In this document: positions 1 to 7,183 of the stretch, piece after piece
Layout of the letters: every line of letters starts with the position of its first letter
Position numbering within the stretch: the stretch's first letter is position 1
Origin: JADFRG01 sp046759305
GTDB lineage: Bacteria; Chloroflexota; Anaerolineae; Anaerolineales; E44-bin32
NCBI GenBank assembly: GCA_046759305.1
Contig: JBHIBY010000063.1
Span: 1-13,461, forward strand
DNA length: 13,461 bases
Reading direction: 5' to 3'
Made by a program: the position numbers and the translations under genes
Notes under the pieces: generated by a model
What the model was told of the DNA's origin: nothing
The model's database searches: none
Seen by the model: the letters and a program-made list of their open reading frames with translations, nothing else

Positions 1-83
1 AACTCTGCCGCACGCTTCTCCATAACGTCCTCCGGGTACTCTTGGAAGCCCCCTAATGGGATGAATTGCGGCTCAATTCCCAC
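1..83 (-). CDS. Nitroreductase-like protein, N-terminal fragment (gene runs off the left edge)
   Basis: Only the first 27 codons are inside the window, plus two bases of the next codon. The start is GTG at 81-83. It is preceded by a perfect GGAGG seven bases upstream, in the 21-base gap after the coaBC stop. The visible peptide begins MGIEPQFIPLGGFQEYPEDV and continues with MEKRAAE. The pattern of a short 'F-I-P-L' strand, then '(Q/R)EYP', then a helix with R-A-x-E/F resembles the N-terminus of a group of bacterial nitroreductase-family flavoproteins that precedes the FMN-binding 'RRTVR' motif. That motif would lie beyond the window, so the family call rests on memory of the leader peptide only. 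Tight spacing and orientation suggest co-transcription with coaBC. The existence of a gene here is much more certain than its function. Confidence 0.6.
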   Translation of the reverse strand, partial: MGIEPQFIPLGGFQEYPEDVMEKRAAE

Positions 84-104
84 TTTTAATCCTCCGCCAA
101 AAAC

Positions 105-1328
105 TCATCTAGCTTCCCCCGCCAAGAGTTCTCCGACCTTGTCCATCACTGCCTCCGCCACTCTGGATTTCGCCATCAGCGGAAGCTCGTTGGTGACGCC
201 GCTGGCATCGATAAAAACGACCTGGTTCGAATCTGTGCCGAAGCCGGCCTCAGTAGAGGTGATGTCGTTTGCGACAATGAGATCCAATCCCTTGTTTTCT
301 AGCTTCTCAGCGGCACTCTTTATTAGATCGTCGCTTTCGGCTGCAAAGCCAACCACAACCTCGGGTCGCTGCTGCGCAACTTGCGCCAAAATGTCCTCGG
401 TTGGCTCTAAGGACACCTCAGGAATGCCACTGGCGCGTTTAATCTTTTGCATGCTTGATGTCTGCGGTCGAAAATCGGCTACCGCAGCTGCCATGACAAG
501 TGCGGCGGCGTTCTCTGTGGCTTGCAGCACAGCTTGCGACATCTCCAGCGCAGTCTGCACATCGAGGCGTGCTGCACCCGTGGGCGTGGTTTCGTGGCTT
601 GGAGCGCTGATCAAAGTCACCTCTGCCCCTCGATCAATGGCGGCCTGAGCCACTGCAAAACCTTGCTTCCCGGAAGAGCGATTGGCGAGCACCCGCACAG
701 GGTCCAGCGGCTCCTGTGTTCCTCCAGCGGTGACAACAATCTTGCGCCCTGCCAGTGGACCGTCCTTTCCAAGCACAAGACGAACGTGTCCGACGATCTC
801 TGCAGGCTCCGACATTCGGCCAGGACCGACAAGGCCGGAAGCCATGCGCCCCCCGGCCGGGCCCACAATAGTGACGCCACGTTCCACAAGAGTTTCCAGA
901 TTGGCCTGAGTCGCGGCGTGCACGAACATGCCAGCGTCCATGGCCGGGGCTACGATCATCGGGCAGGTGGCGGCGAGCGCGGTGATGGTGAGCAACGAAT
1001 CCGCTCTTCCATGTACCAATTTGGCCATCGTATCCGCGGTTAGGGGAGCAATCACTAGCAGGTCCGCCGTCTGAGCCAGACCCACATGGACGATATGGCC
1101 CTCTTCAGCCCAGAGATCAGCATCGACGTAGGGCCGTCGTCCTGTCAGTGAGCCGAAGGTAAGCGCAGAAACAAATCGCTCTGCGCTGGCCGTGATGATG
1201 CAGTCCACTTCGGCCCCGGCTTTCGTCAATTTAGAGGCCAGGTCAGCCGCCTTGAAAGCGGCAATCGAACCCGTCACTCCCAACAATATCCTGCGGCCTT
1301 TGAGCACGGGGATTTCGTTTTCAGTCAC
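105..1328 (-). CDS. coaBC: Bifunctional phosphopantothenoylcysteine decarboxylase / phosphopantothenate-cysteine ligase
   Basis: CoaBC joins 4'-phosphopantothenate to cysteine (CoaB) and decarboxylates the product to 4'-phosphopantetheine (CoaC, FMN-dependent), steps two and three of CoA synthesis. The protein has 407 residues from the GTG at 1326-1328. The CoaC half (about 10-185) has the flavoprotein start GVTGSIAAFKA, catalytic-type H81 in HVGLAQTADL and the PAM motif at 128-130. The CoaB half (about 190-400) has VTAGGTQEPLDPVR, NRSSGK (N216), AAVADFR, KIKR (K295) and VVGFAAES. Positions align with E. coli CoaBC at a constant offset of six. Two residues differ there: D131 replaces the E. 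coli Asn125, and S164 replaces Cys158 of the flap. The GTG lies inside GTGACTGA, overlapping the upstream stop by eight bases, which suggests translational coupling. A TTG at 1361 would add 11 residues but has no visible SD. Confidence 0.93.
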   Translation of the reverse strand: MTENEIPVLKGRRILLGVTGSIAAFKAADLASKLTKAGAEVDCIITASAERFVSALTFGSLTGRRPYVDADLWAEEGHIVHVGLAQTADLLVIAPLTADTMAKLVHGRADSLLTITALAATCPMIVAPAMDAGMFVHAATQANLETLVERGVTIVGPAGGRMASGLVGPGRMSEPAEIVGHVRLVLGKDGPLAGRKIVVTAGGTQEPLDPVRVLANRSSGKQGFAVAQAAIDRGAEVTLISAPSHETTPTGAARLDVQTALEMSQAVLQATENAAALVMAAAVADFRPQTSSMQKIKRASGIPEVSLEPTEDILAQVAQQRPEVVVGFAAESDDLIKSAAEKLENKGLDLIVANDITSTEAGFGTDSNQVVFIDASGVTNELPLMAKSRVAEAVMDKVGELLAGEAR

Positions 1329-1740
1329 TGATGCGTATGATCCCCTTGCTATCGACTTCAATATGCTGCCCGGTCTCTAGGCGCTCGAAATCTGCGTCGT
1401 CGATGGTAAGCATCGGGATCCTGCTCCCGTACATTTCTTCCGCTACGATACCTGCCAGCGCGAAGAACGCGTCTTCGGCTGTGGTAAGAATAGCTGCCGG
1501 AGCGGTACCCGCTCGCAGCGCTTCAAGCAGCACCGCGGTGGTCGTACTGGAGCCCCGGCTGTGAGGTAGTGCCAAAATCCGTCCAGTTGCGACTTGACCC
1601 GAGAGCGGGTGCCTGCGATCGATGATCTCGCCGGTTCTCTGGTCGTAGCCACCCCAGAAGCTAAGAGGCTCGGGGCTGACCAATGCCTCCCCCTTGGCGT
1701 TACCCGCCAGGATCGATTTGGCCCGGATCAATTCTGCCAA
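1321..1740 (-). CDS. Aconitase X small (swivel) subunit, DUF126/COG1786 family
   Basis: This is the small subunit of a two-chain aconitase X (AcnX) dehydratase; it provides the swivelling domain that closes over the Fe-S active site of the large chain. It has 139 residues from TTG at 1738-1740. Family signatures are EPLSFWGGYD (residues 24-33), TGEIID followed by RRHPLSG, GRILALPHSRGSS (53-65, containing the conserved active-site serine) and the LLEALRAGTAPAAI segment. I chose the TTG because AGGAG lies eight bases upstream (1749-1753), inside the end of the large-subunit gene. It leaves only a 13-base overlap with that gene. A TTG at 1788 would add 16 residues but lacks a good SD. AcnX enzymes known to me act on mevalonate 5-phosphate (archaea) or cis-3-hydroxy-L-proline (bacteria); the substrate here is not shown. 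Confidence 0.88.
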   Translation of the reverse strand: MAELIRAKSILAGNAKGEALVSPEPLSFWGGYDQRTGEIIDRRHPLSGQVATGRILALPHSRGSSTTTAVLLEALRAGTAPAAILTTAEDAFFALAGIVAEEMYGSRIPMLTIDDADFERLETGQHIEVDSKGIIRISD

Positions 1741-3023
1741 AGCCCATTCTCCTGCACGATCTGGCCACGCATCGCTGAGTTCACACAATCTTCCAAGCCC
1801 CCATAGGCGACGGTGACGTTCACTAGGCCTGGGGAGTAGTAGGCATACTTTGCTGAATTTGTCATCAAGCTTTGTACCGACTCGGGGAGCATCGGAGTGG
1901 TCAAAATGCAGGTATCTAGGGTGATTCGACCACCGAAGGCTCTGATCGGTTCCAGCAAGCCTGCTCTTTCCGCAAGTGCTGCCACTGTCCGGCTGGTTGT
2001 AACCAAAAACTTAACGTCTGGATGCTTGGAGGAGCTACCAAGCAAAGAGGCTAGCGATTGAAATTCAGGTATAGAGAAATGGGGGCTTCCAAGCACCACC
2101 AAGTCCAGTTCAGTCCCAGGAGCGTTGGTGAGCACACGACGTGCAGCGCGCAACCGATCCATGGAGATCGCAATGCGCTCGTCAGGCTCCCGCCCCTGAA
2201 AAGCCGCCTCCTCGGAAGGTGCTTCGGGTGTAACTCCGGGAATGTGGAAAAGCGCCACCGCACCTGAGGAAGCCGCGGCAGCGCCAAGTGCCTTCAACTG
2301 ATCTTCGCTCGGCTCGACCTCGAAGCCCGAGATGCAGGCTACACGATCTCCAGCTAGCTCCCCGAGAACAAATCCCAACACCGGGTAAAACGAATCATGC
2401 TGCTGCAGCTCCTTCGGGATTCCATCCAACTGTAGAAGCAACTGCGCGGCGCGGTTCGACGTCAGGTGTAGCCCTACCTCTGGGACACGCCCCGTGATGG
2501 CGGCGCAGATATCGAGCAGGTCTGGATAGCGTTCGGTTCGCGCGCCAAGCACAGAGTTAGCGAAGACGATGGCATTGGATTCGCCCCATGCCACTTGCTG
2601 TCCAAGCTCCGGTCTCACGTCCAGTTGATAAGGTGCGCAAGTCCAGGTGGGAGAGCAGCCCATTCGCTCGTATGCATTCATCTGTTGGCGCGCTTTCTCC
2701 GCCCAGTCGGCCGGTACTGCCCATTCCTTCCATCCAGCCTCGTCCACACCGCTCACATTTAAGGTAGTCGGCACCTTCACCTGCGCGCCAAAGTTGGCCA
2801 GCTTCTCGGCAAACTCCAGCGTGGCCTCACCCATATAAAGGCTGCTATCGATGTGGGCGCCGGTGATATCCATCAACCGCTCTGCACCGACGACCTCCGC
2901 CATACGGCTGATGATACGCATGGCCATCTGATCCGCCGGTCCATTGCGTCCGTCCAACATGGCTTGATCGACCGCTGTCAGGCTGAGCGCTGGTGTAGAT
3001 CTATGCTCGATATCGGATTTCAC
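1728..3023 (-). CDS. Aconitase X catalytic (large) subunit, DUF521/COG1679 family dehydratase
   Basis: This is the Fe-S dehydratase large subunit, 431 residues from GTG (3021-3023). Family blocks in order are MLDGRNGPADQMAM (22-35), DITGAHID (52-59), VPTTLNV (84-90), GCSPTWTCAPY (122-132), WGESNAIVFANSVLGARTER (146-165), LGSPHFS (311-317), LDTCILTTP (369-377) and SAKYAYYSPG (390-399). C129 and C372 are plausible cluster ligands. Residue 313 (AGC, Ser) sits where I recall the archaeal phosphomevalonate dehydratases carry a third Cys (GCPH). This Ser and the C-terminal wording suggest the bacterial cis-3-hydroxyproline-dehydratase-like branch or an unassigned branch, not mevalonate metabolism; this is inference. 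The start overlaps the upstream membrane-protein gene by 23 bases, and its SD is weak (AAGAG). The stop overlaps the small-subunit start. Confidence 0.9.
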   Translation of the reverse strand: MKSDIEHRSTPALSLTAVDQAMLDGRNGPADQMAMRIISRMAEVVGAERLMDITGAHIDSSLYMGEATLEFAEKLANFGAQVKVPTTLNVSGVDEAGWKEWAVPADWAEKARQQMNAYERMGCSPTWTCAPYQLDVRPELGQQVAWGESNAIVFANSVLGARTERYPDLLDICAAITGRVPEVGLHLTSNRAAQLLLQLDGIPKELQQHDSFYPVLGFVLGELAGDRVACISGFEVEPSEDQLKALGAAAASSGAVALFHIPGVTPEAPSEEAAFQGREPDERIAISMDRLRAARRVLTNAPGTELDLVVLGSPHFSIPEFQSLASLLGSSSKHPDVKFLVTTSRTVAALAERAGLLEPIRAFGGRITLDTCILTTPMLPESVQSLMTNSAKYAYYSPGLVNVTVAYGGLEDCVNSAMRGQIVQENGLWQN

Positions 3024-3552
3024 GGACTCTTGCCATATAGCGGTAAACGAACATCACGGCTGTGGCCACGATCACCAGAATCCACCAGGACGCGATGAGC
3101 GGCCCAGCCACTTCCTGCCAGCGGCCGCTATCGATGTAGAAATACAGATCATCATCTGAGGTGACATAGCGGCCGTTTTCTTCCTTGACGAACTGAACTT
3201 CGCGATGGTAGTCATCCTGATTGAAGTAGAGATAGTGGAAGTAGTCGCCCACTTTGTCCAGGAGGAATACGTAGACCAGGCTGGGTCGTGGCGCCATCGG
3301 CTCGGGACCACCCTTCGTGCCTAATAATTCCGCCATCAGGGCCTCATCGGCATCTCGCAGCGCACCCTCGAGCGCAAGGGCCACAGAGCCTGGTGTCTCA
3401 TAGCGTGCACGGTACTCCTCTGTGAAATAGCGGTCATCATAGCGCGTGAAATCTTGAAAGAACTTGATTGCGAACATGACGAGCAGGATGGCTAAGGGGA
3501 GCAGCAGTAGGCCGATTACGAATGGCCAGTCGATAAGTCTTTTGCGTTTCAT
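3001..3552 (-). CDS. Uncharacterised protein with two transmembrane helices
   Basis: I do not recognise this family. The protein has 183 residues: a basic KRKR start, a hydrophobic helix at about 10-30, a roughly 120-residue middle part rich in Tyr, Asp and Glu (31-149), a second helix at about 150-171, and a basic tail (RVREIRYRA). The positive-inside rule predicts both ends in the cytoplasm and the middle domain outside. The middle shows a helical segment (55-78), then a Pro-rich turn (83-90) and several beta-like stretches (VYVFLLDKV, YFHYLYF, REVQFVKEENGRYV), as in small sensor-like folds. There are no cysteines and no catalytic motif I can name. The ATG at 3550-3552 has only a poor SD (GAGT six to ten bases away). 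Its stop lies inside the AcnX large-subunit gene, so the two may be translationally coupled. Confidence 0.8.
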   Translation of the reverse strand: MKRKRLIDWPFVIGLLLLPLAILLVMFAIKFFQDFTRYDDRYFTEEYRARYETPGSVALALEGALRDADEALMAELLGTKGGPEPMAPRPSLVYVFLLDKVGDYFHYLYFNQDDYHREVQFVKEENGRYVTSDDDLYFYIDSGRWQEVAGPLIASWWILVIVATAVMFVYRYMARVREIRYRA

Positions 3553-3582
3553 TCCTTACTCACAACTCTCGGTCGTGTGATT

Positions 3583-4494
3583 CTAATCTGTAGCTTCTGT
3601 CACAAGCGCCGTTCGCGCCCGGAAACGATCCCGAAATACGCCTGCAACACCGAGCAGAACAAGCACCGTACCCACCAATGTGTAAGCCGTGATGGGTTCT
3701 GACAGGATGATGGCTCCAAGCACAACCGCAACTACCGGGTTTACGTAGGCATTGGTCGTTGCCACGCTGAGCGGCAGCATACGGATGGTTTGCACGTAAG
3801 ACGTGAAGCCGACCACCGAGCCAAACACGATTAAGTAAGCCCAAGCGATCCAAGCCTCAGGAATTGGAGACGGTATCGGCTCCCTGAGGAGCAGAGATAG
3901 CGAGAGGAAGCCCAGTGCTCCAAAAAGATTCTGATAGGCAGAATTCGCGTAAATCTCTAACTTCACCGGCCGGCGGCTCTGAAGCACGGTACCGGCCGCC
4001 CAGCTCAGGGCTGCCAGCAGGAGCGCCAGAATTGACAACGCGTCCGCGCGGTTTCCGCTGGTCAGGAAAGGCACACTGAGTACCGCAACCCCCATCAAAG
4101 CCACTCCAAGAGAAACGATAAGCATGAGTGAAGGCGTACGTCGATCGAGATACGCCTCCATCAGACTCGCCCAGATCGGCATTGTAGCGATTACAAGCGC
4201 CGCTGGTCCGGCATGGACGCGCTGCTCGGACCAGGTGACCAATCCGTTAGCACCGGTCCAGAGCAACAACCCGGCCGCGGCTATTACAAACAATTCCCCT
4301 CTGGTCGGTCGAAGCCGCTGCTTCGCGATCCATGCGATAGCAAATAGGATGGCACTTGCGATGAGAATGCGCGAGCCAGCCATGATGAAGGGTGCAAAAC
4401 CTGACCCTTCGCGTACCGCTACGCGGATAGCAAGGAATGTACTTCCCCAGAGCACATAAACAATTCCTAGGTGTGCAAATCCTATGTAGCGCAT
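3583..4494 (-). CDS. EamA-family (DMT superfamily) transporter, YedA-like
   Basis: This is an inner-membrane permease of the drug/metabolite transporter superfamily, 303 residues with about ten hydrophobic helices in two EamA repeats (about 8-140 and 153-287). Repeat one begins with the typical VYVLWGSTFLAIR (12-24) and contains GANGLVTWSEQRV. Repeat two contains ALSWAAGTV (162-170) and the characteristic NAYVNPVVAVVLG, followed by SEPIT (248-268). The short Arg-rich loop between helices and the C-terminal FRDRFRAR place the tail inside the cell. Members export amino acids or other small metabolites, but the substrate cannot be read from sequence. The ATG at 4492-4494 has a GGAG about 14 bases upstream, which is a poor SD. 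It is separated from coaX by the only sizeable gap on this side, so it may have its own promoter (4587-4615). Confidence 0.9.
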   Translation of the reverse strand: MRYIGFAHLGIVYVLWGSTFLAIRVAVREGSGFAPFIMAGSRILIASAILFAIAWIAKQRLRPTRGELFVIAAAGLLLWTGANGLVTWSEQRVHAGPAALVIATMPIWASLMEAYLDRRTPSLMLIVSLGVALMGVAVLSVPFLTSGNRADALSILALLLAALSWAAGTVLQSRRPVKLEIYANSAYQNLFGALGFLSLSLLLREPIPSPIPEAWIAWAYLIVFGSVVGFTSYVQTIRMLPLSVATTNAYVNPVVAVVLGAIILSEPITAYTLVGTVLVLLGVAGVFRDRFRARTALVTEATD

Positions 4495-4566
4495 CAGTTG
4501 GTGTTCATCTCCGATGCATTTTGGGAACTATCATCGTGATCATCCCCATACCAATCGGCTCCATAT

Positions 4567-4628
4567 CTTGAGACTCAACTGAGCTGAATATGTGAAATTT
4601 AGCTTTCGCGGACAAGTGGCGTCTCAAG
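4567..4628. repeat. Cluster of short dyads between coaX and the EamA gene
   Basis: The octamer CTTGAGAC at 4567-4574 recurs as its exact reverse complement GTCTCAAG at 4621-4628. The left copy sits within an 11-base palindrome TTGAG-A-CTCAA (4568-4578), which overlaps a second one, CTCA-AC-TGAG (4574-4583). There is no T-tract, so this is not an intrinsic terminator. The arrangement could be an operator around a promoter; that is inference. Confidence 0.4.
4587..4615 (-). promoter_or_regulatory. Candidate sigma-70-like promoter for the EamA/acnX/coaBC segment
   Basis: On the minus strand TTGTCC (4610-4615) and CATATT (4587-4592) are separated by exactly 17 bases. Each matches four of six consensus positions. 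The predicted transcription start (about 4580) would fall in the dyad cluster at 4568-4583. The match is weak and could be chance. Confidence 0.28.
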
Positions 4629-4631
4629 CTC

Positions 4632-5402
4632 CTATTCCGGATTCATGTCCCATATCAACTTGAGGCCGTCCAACGTCAGCCAGGGAGCGCGGAATTCGAT
4701 CACATCCGTTTCTTCCGCGATCAGGTCGACCAATCCTCCTGTACCAATGATCTTGGTATCCTCCCCCAGTTCATGTATAAACCGCGCCACCATGCCTTCA
4801 ACTAACCCAACATAGCCATAAACAAGGCCCGACTGAATGGCAGCGACGGTATTTCGACCGATCGTGGCCTCCGGTCGTGCGAGCTCTACGCGCGGCAGCT
4901 TGGCCGCCCGTGTGAAGAGAGACTCAGCTGCGAGGTCCATACCTGGAGCGATCGCCCCTCCTAGATACTCGCCCTCTTTAGATATAGCATCGAACGTCGT
5001 GGCTGTACCAAAGTCGACAACGCAGGCCGGCGTGCCGTAGAAGTGTCTCACAGCTACCGCGTCCGCTACCCGGTCCGCTCCAAGGGCGTTCTTGGGATCT
5101 TCGTAGCGGATGCTCAGCCCGGTCTTCACTCCCGCATCGATCACGAGCGGCCGTGTACCCAAATAGCCTTCCGCGGCCTGAACGAACGTTCCCGTTAGCG
5201 GCGGAACGACAGATGCCAGCGCGCAGCCCTGGATCTGGTCCGCTGAACAGCCGGCGTGGTCAAGAAGCCCAAGCATTTGCAGCCCATACTCATCCGGCAT
5301 TCGGTCATGAACAGTCGCAAGACGCCAGGCGTTCTTTCGCTCATCGTCCTCGTACAGGCCCAGAGTGATATTCGTATTCCCGATGTCGATCATCAGAAGC
5401 AT
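4632..5402 (-). CDS. coaX: Type III pantothenate kinase
   Basis: CoaX phosphorylates pantothenate to 4'-phosphopantothenate with ATP, the first committed step of CoA synthesis, in the cytoplasm. Type III enzymes belong to the ASKHA fold, need a monovalent cation and are not feedback-inhibited by CoA. The length of 256 residues is normal. Signatures are the phosphate-binding start MIDIGNTN (4-11, with D6), GADRVADAVA (108-117, with catalytic-type D109), VDFGTATTFD (129-138), GGAIAPGM (148-155) and the late IGTGGL (219-224). The ATG at 5400-5402 has GAGG five bases upstream in the 10-base gap after the panC stop. It is the fourth gene of the panB-panE-panC-coaX run and feeds CoaBC, encoded further downstream. 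Confidence 0.96.
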   Translation of the reverse strand: MLLMIDIGNTNITLGLYEDDERKNAWRLATVHDRMPDEYGLQMLGLLDHAGCSADQIQGCALASVVPPLTGTFVQAAEGYLGTRPLVIDAGVKTGLSIRYEDPKNALGADRVADAVAVRHFYGTPACVVDFGTATTFDAISKEGEYLGGAIAPGMDLAAESLFTRAAKLPRVELARPEATIGRNTVAAIQSGLVYGYVGLVEGMVARFIHELGEDTKIIGTGGLVDLIAEETDVIEFRAPWLTLDGLKLIWDMNPE

Positions 5403-5412
5403 AAGAACCTCG

Positions 5413-6249
5413 CTAATCCTCCACCGTCACATTGTCGATCAGGCGGGTTTTGCCGATGTACACTGCCAATAGAAGCAGAGCCTGCTCAACGGGCCCTTGC
5501 AGCTCTTTGAGAGTTTCAGGATCTGCCACTGAAGCATATTCAGGGCTCGCAAGATTTTCTGTTGCCAGTATGGACTCCATCTCTGCCTTCAACCGGTCAG
5601 CGTCTCTCTCCCCATTGCTGAACATTTCCGAAGCCGTAGACAGAGCGCGGTAGAGCACGGTCGCTGCCTGCCTCTCCTCGGGGCTAAGGTACGAATTGCG
5701 GCTCGACATCGCCAAACCGTCCTCTTCACGCACGGTTGGACACACGATCACCTCTAACGGGAAACTGAGATCCTGCGTCATACGTTGAATCACGATCGCT
5801 TGCTGAGCATCCTTCTGACCGAAATAGGCTCGCGCGGGTTGGAAACTGTTGAACAGCTTAGATATGACAGTCGTCACACCCCGAAAATGCCCCTTTCGAA
5901 TCTCGCCCTCGAGATTGCGCGTCAGATCTTCGACCTCCACCCATGTCTGATACCCAGGCCGGTACATTTCGTCCGTGGTCGGATTCCAGACCAAATCGAC
6001 CTTTTCCGCCCGGAGAAGATTCAGGTCCCGGTCTAGATCTACTGGATAGGTCTGCAAGTCTTCCTCGGCGCCGAATTGAGTTGGATTAACAAAAATGCTC
6101 ACTCCGACGCTAGCACACTCTTGTCTTGCTCGTCGCACCAGGGAGAGATGCCCTTCGTGGAGAAAGCCCATAGTGGGCACCAGGCCCATCGGATCTTCGA
6201 GCTCTTGTCTTGCTGTGCGCAGCTCGTCAAGACCTTGCACTACCCTCAT
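5413..6249 (-). CDS. panC: Pantothenate synthetase (pantoate-beta-alanine ligase)
   Basis: PanC condenses pantoate with beta-alanine using ATP via pantoyl-adenylate. It has 278 residues, a usual length. The nucleotidyltransferase signature is PTMGFLHEGHLSL (25-37), whose HEGH is the HIGH motif. It is followed by FVNPTQFGAEEDL (53-65), the GHFRGVTTVISKLFN block (120-134), YFGQKDAQQ (142-150) and the KMSKS-like loop GLAMSSRN (178-185). ATG lies at 6247-6249, two bases after the panE stop (TAAGGATG). A GGTGAG about nine bases upstream may serve as SD. Beta-alanine must come from elsewhere, since no panD is in the window. Confidence 0.97.
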   Translation of the reverse strand: MRVVQGLDELRTARQELEDPMGLVPTMGFLHEGHLSLVRRARQECASVGVSIFVNPTQFGAEEDLQTYPVDLDRDLNLLRAEKVDLVWNPTTDEMYRPGYQTWVEVEDLTRNLEGEIRKGHFRGVTTVISKLFNSFQPARAYFGQKDAQQAIVIQRMTQDLSFPLEVIVCPTVREEDGLAMSSRNSYLSPEERQAATVLYRALSTASEMFSNGERDADRLKAEMESILATENLASPEYASVADPETLKELQGPVEQALLLLAVYIGKTRLIDNVTVED

Positions 6250-6251
6250 CC

Positions 6252-7169
6252 TTAGTCGCTCACCAGCTTTTCAACTTTGGCGCGCACCAAATTCCATAGC
6301 GACCAATTGACAGGGGTTGATACTCCGTAACGCTTGCCTTCCCGCACAACGGCACCGTTGATGGCATCCACCTCCGTGGGAGCTCTCCGCCGGATATCTT
6401 GGAGCATCGAAGACTCATTCTCGGCGGTTCGTTCAGCAACTCCTTCTACCTCACGGACGGGGTCGTCGTAGGGGAGCTCGATTCCTTGCGCCTGAGCCAC
6501 ATGAGCAGTTTCAGCGGCCGCCTCATTCATAAGCGACCGGGCGTGGGAACGCTCCAGCAATTCACCATTCCGAACTTCCAGCAGTGCGGTGAGCGCGTTG
6601 ATTCCAGCGTTGATGGCCAGCTTTCCCCACACAAGGCTCGCCAGATCGGAGGCGGCATGCATTTCGAAGCCTGCGCTCTCCAGCAGATCAACTATCGGTT
6701 CCAGTCGCGGGTGCGGGGCCACGTGAGTCGGTCCGTTCCCCCCTACGCGAACGGTGCCAGGGCCGATCAGCGTTGCGCCCGACGTTGTAACTCCTAATGC
6801 GGCGCGCTCAGCGCCGATGGCAGCCTCAAGCACTTCAATATTGCCCAGTCCATTCTGCAGCGTTAGTGCTACCCCATCGGGTGCAAGACATTCGGCAAGC
6901 ATCTTCCCTGCCGCTTCGGTTTGCCACGATTTGACAAGCACGAGGGCGCTTATGGCACCCTCACAGTCCGAGGGATCGTCCGTTGCCCTCACACTGGCAG
7001 CCACGGTTTCGCCGTTGTCTAGCAATCGAATCCCATCCGCTCGCAGTGCTGTGATGCCTTCCGTCCAATTTCCCAGGAGCGTCACCTCTGCATACGAAGC
7101 TAGCCGGCCTCCAAAGAGGCCGGCCATGGCTCCCGTTCCTAAGATAAGGATCGACGGCTTATTGCTCAC
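6252..7169 (-). CDS. panE: 2-dehydropantoate 2-reductase (ketopantoate reductase)
   Basis: PanE reduces ketopantoate to pantoate with NADPH. It has 305 residues from GTG at 7167-7169. The start is chosen because it places the Rossmann strand directly at the N-terminus (MSNKPSILILGTGAMAG, with GxGxxxG at 11-17) and lies 14 bases after the panB stop. An ATG at 7226 would add 19 residues and overlap panB. The substrate-binding part shows WGKLAINAGINALTALLEVRN, with K183 (counterpart of the E. coli catalytic Lys176), N187 and N191. S254 and E266 follow in the SMLQDIRRRAPTEVDAINGA region, matching the family's Ser/Glu pair. The phosphate-binding end LQNGLGN (104-110) is also intact. The protein appears complete and functional. 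Confidence 0.95.
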   Translation of the reverse strand: MSNKPSILILGTGAMAGLFGGRLASYAEVTLLGNWTEGITALRADGIRLLDNGETVAASVRATDDPSDCEGAISALVLVKSWQTEAAGKMLAECLAPDGVALTLQNGLGNIEVLEAAIGAERAALGVTTSGATLIGPGTVRVGGNGPTHVAPHPRLEPIVDLLESAGFEMHAASDLASLVWGKLAINAGINALTALLEVRNGELLERSHARSLMNEAAAETAHVAQAQGIELPYDDPVREVEGVAERTAENESSMLQDIRRRAPTEVDAINGAVVREGKRYGVSTPVNWSLWNLVRAKVEKLVSD

Positions 7170-7183
7170 AGAGTCGCGGCTCG

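Noticed and set aside
61..648. 195-codon open frame on the plus strand opposite coaBC
   Set aside because: It is a low-complexity Ser/Ala/Thr-rich translation with no family resemblance, lying fully within the well-conserved coaBC gene on the minus strand.
1321..3023. Phosphomevalonate dehydratase as a specific name for the AcnX pair
   Set aside because: No mevalonate-pathway gene is in the window, and the expected third cluster Cys appears to be Ser, so only the family-level call is supported.
4492..4508. Four-codon open frame (ATG AAC ACC AAC TGA) whose stop overlaps the EamA start as TGATG
   Set aside because: It could be a coupling minicistron, but its ATG directly abuts the GGAG, leaving no SD spacing, and so short a frame is expected by chance.
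4567..4628. Inverted octamers after coaX as a terminator
   Set aside because: The arms are 46 bases apart, are not GC-rich, and no T-tract follows in either direction.
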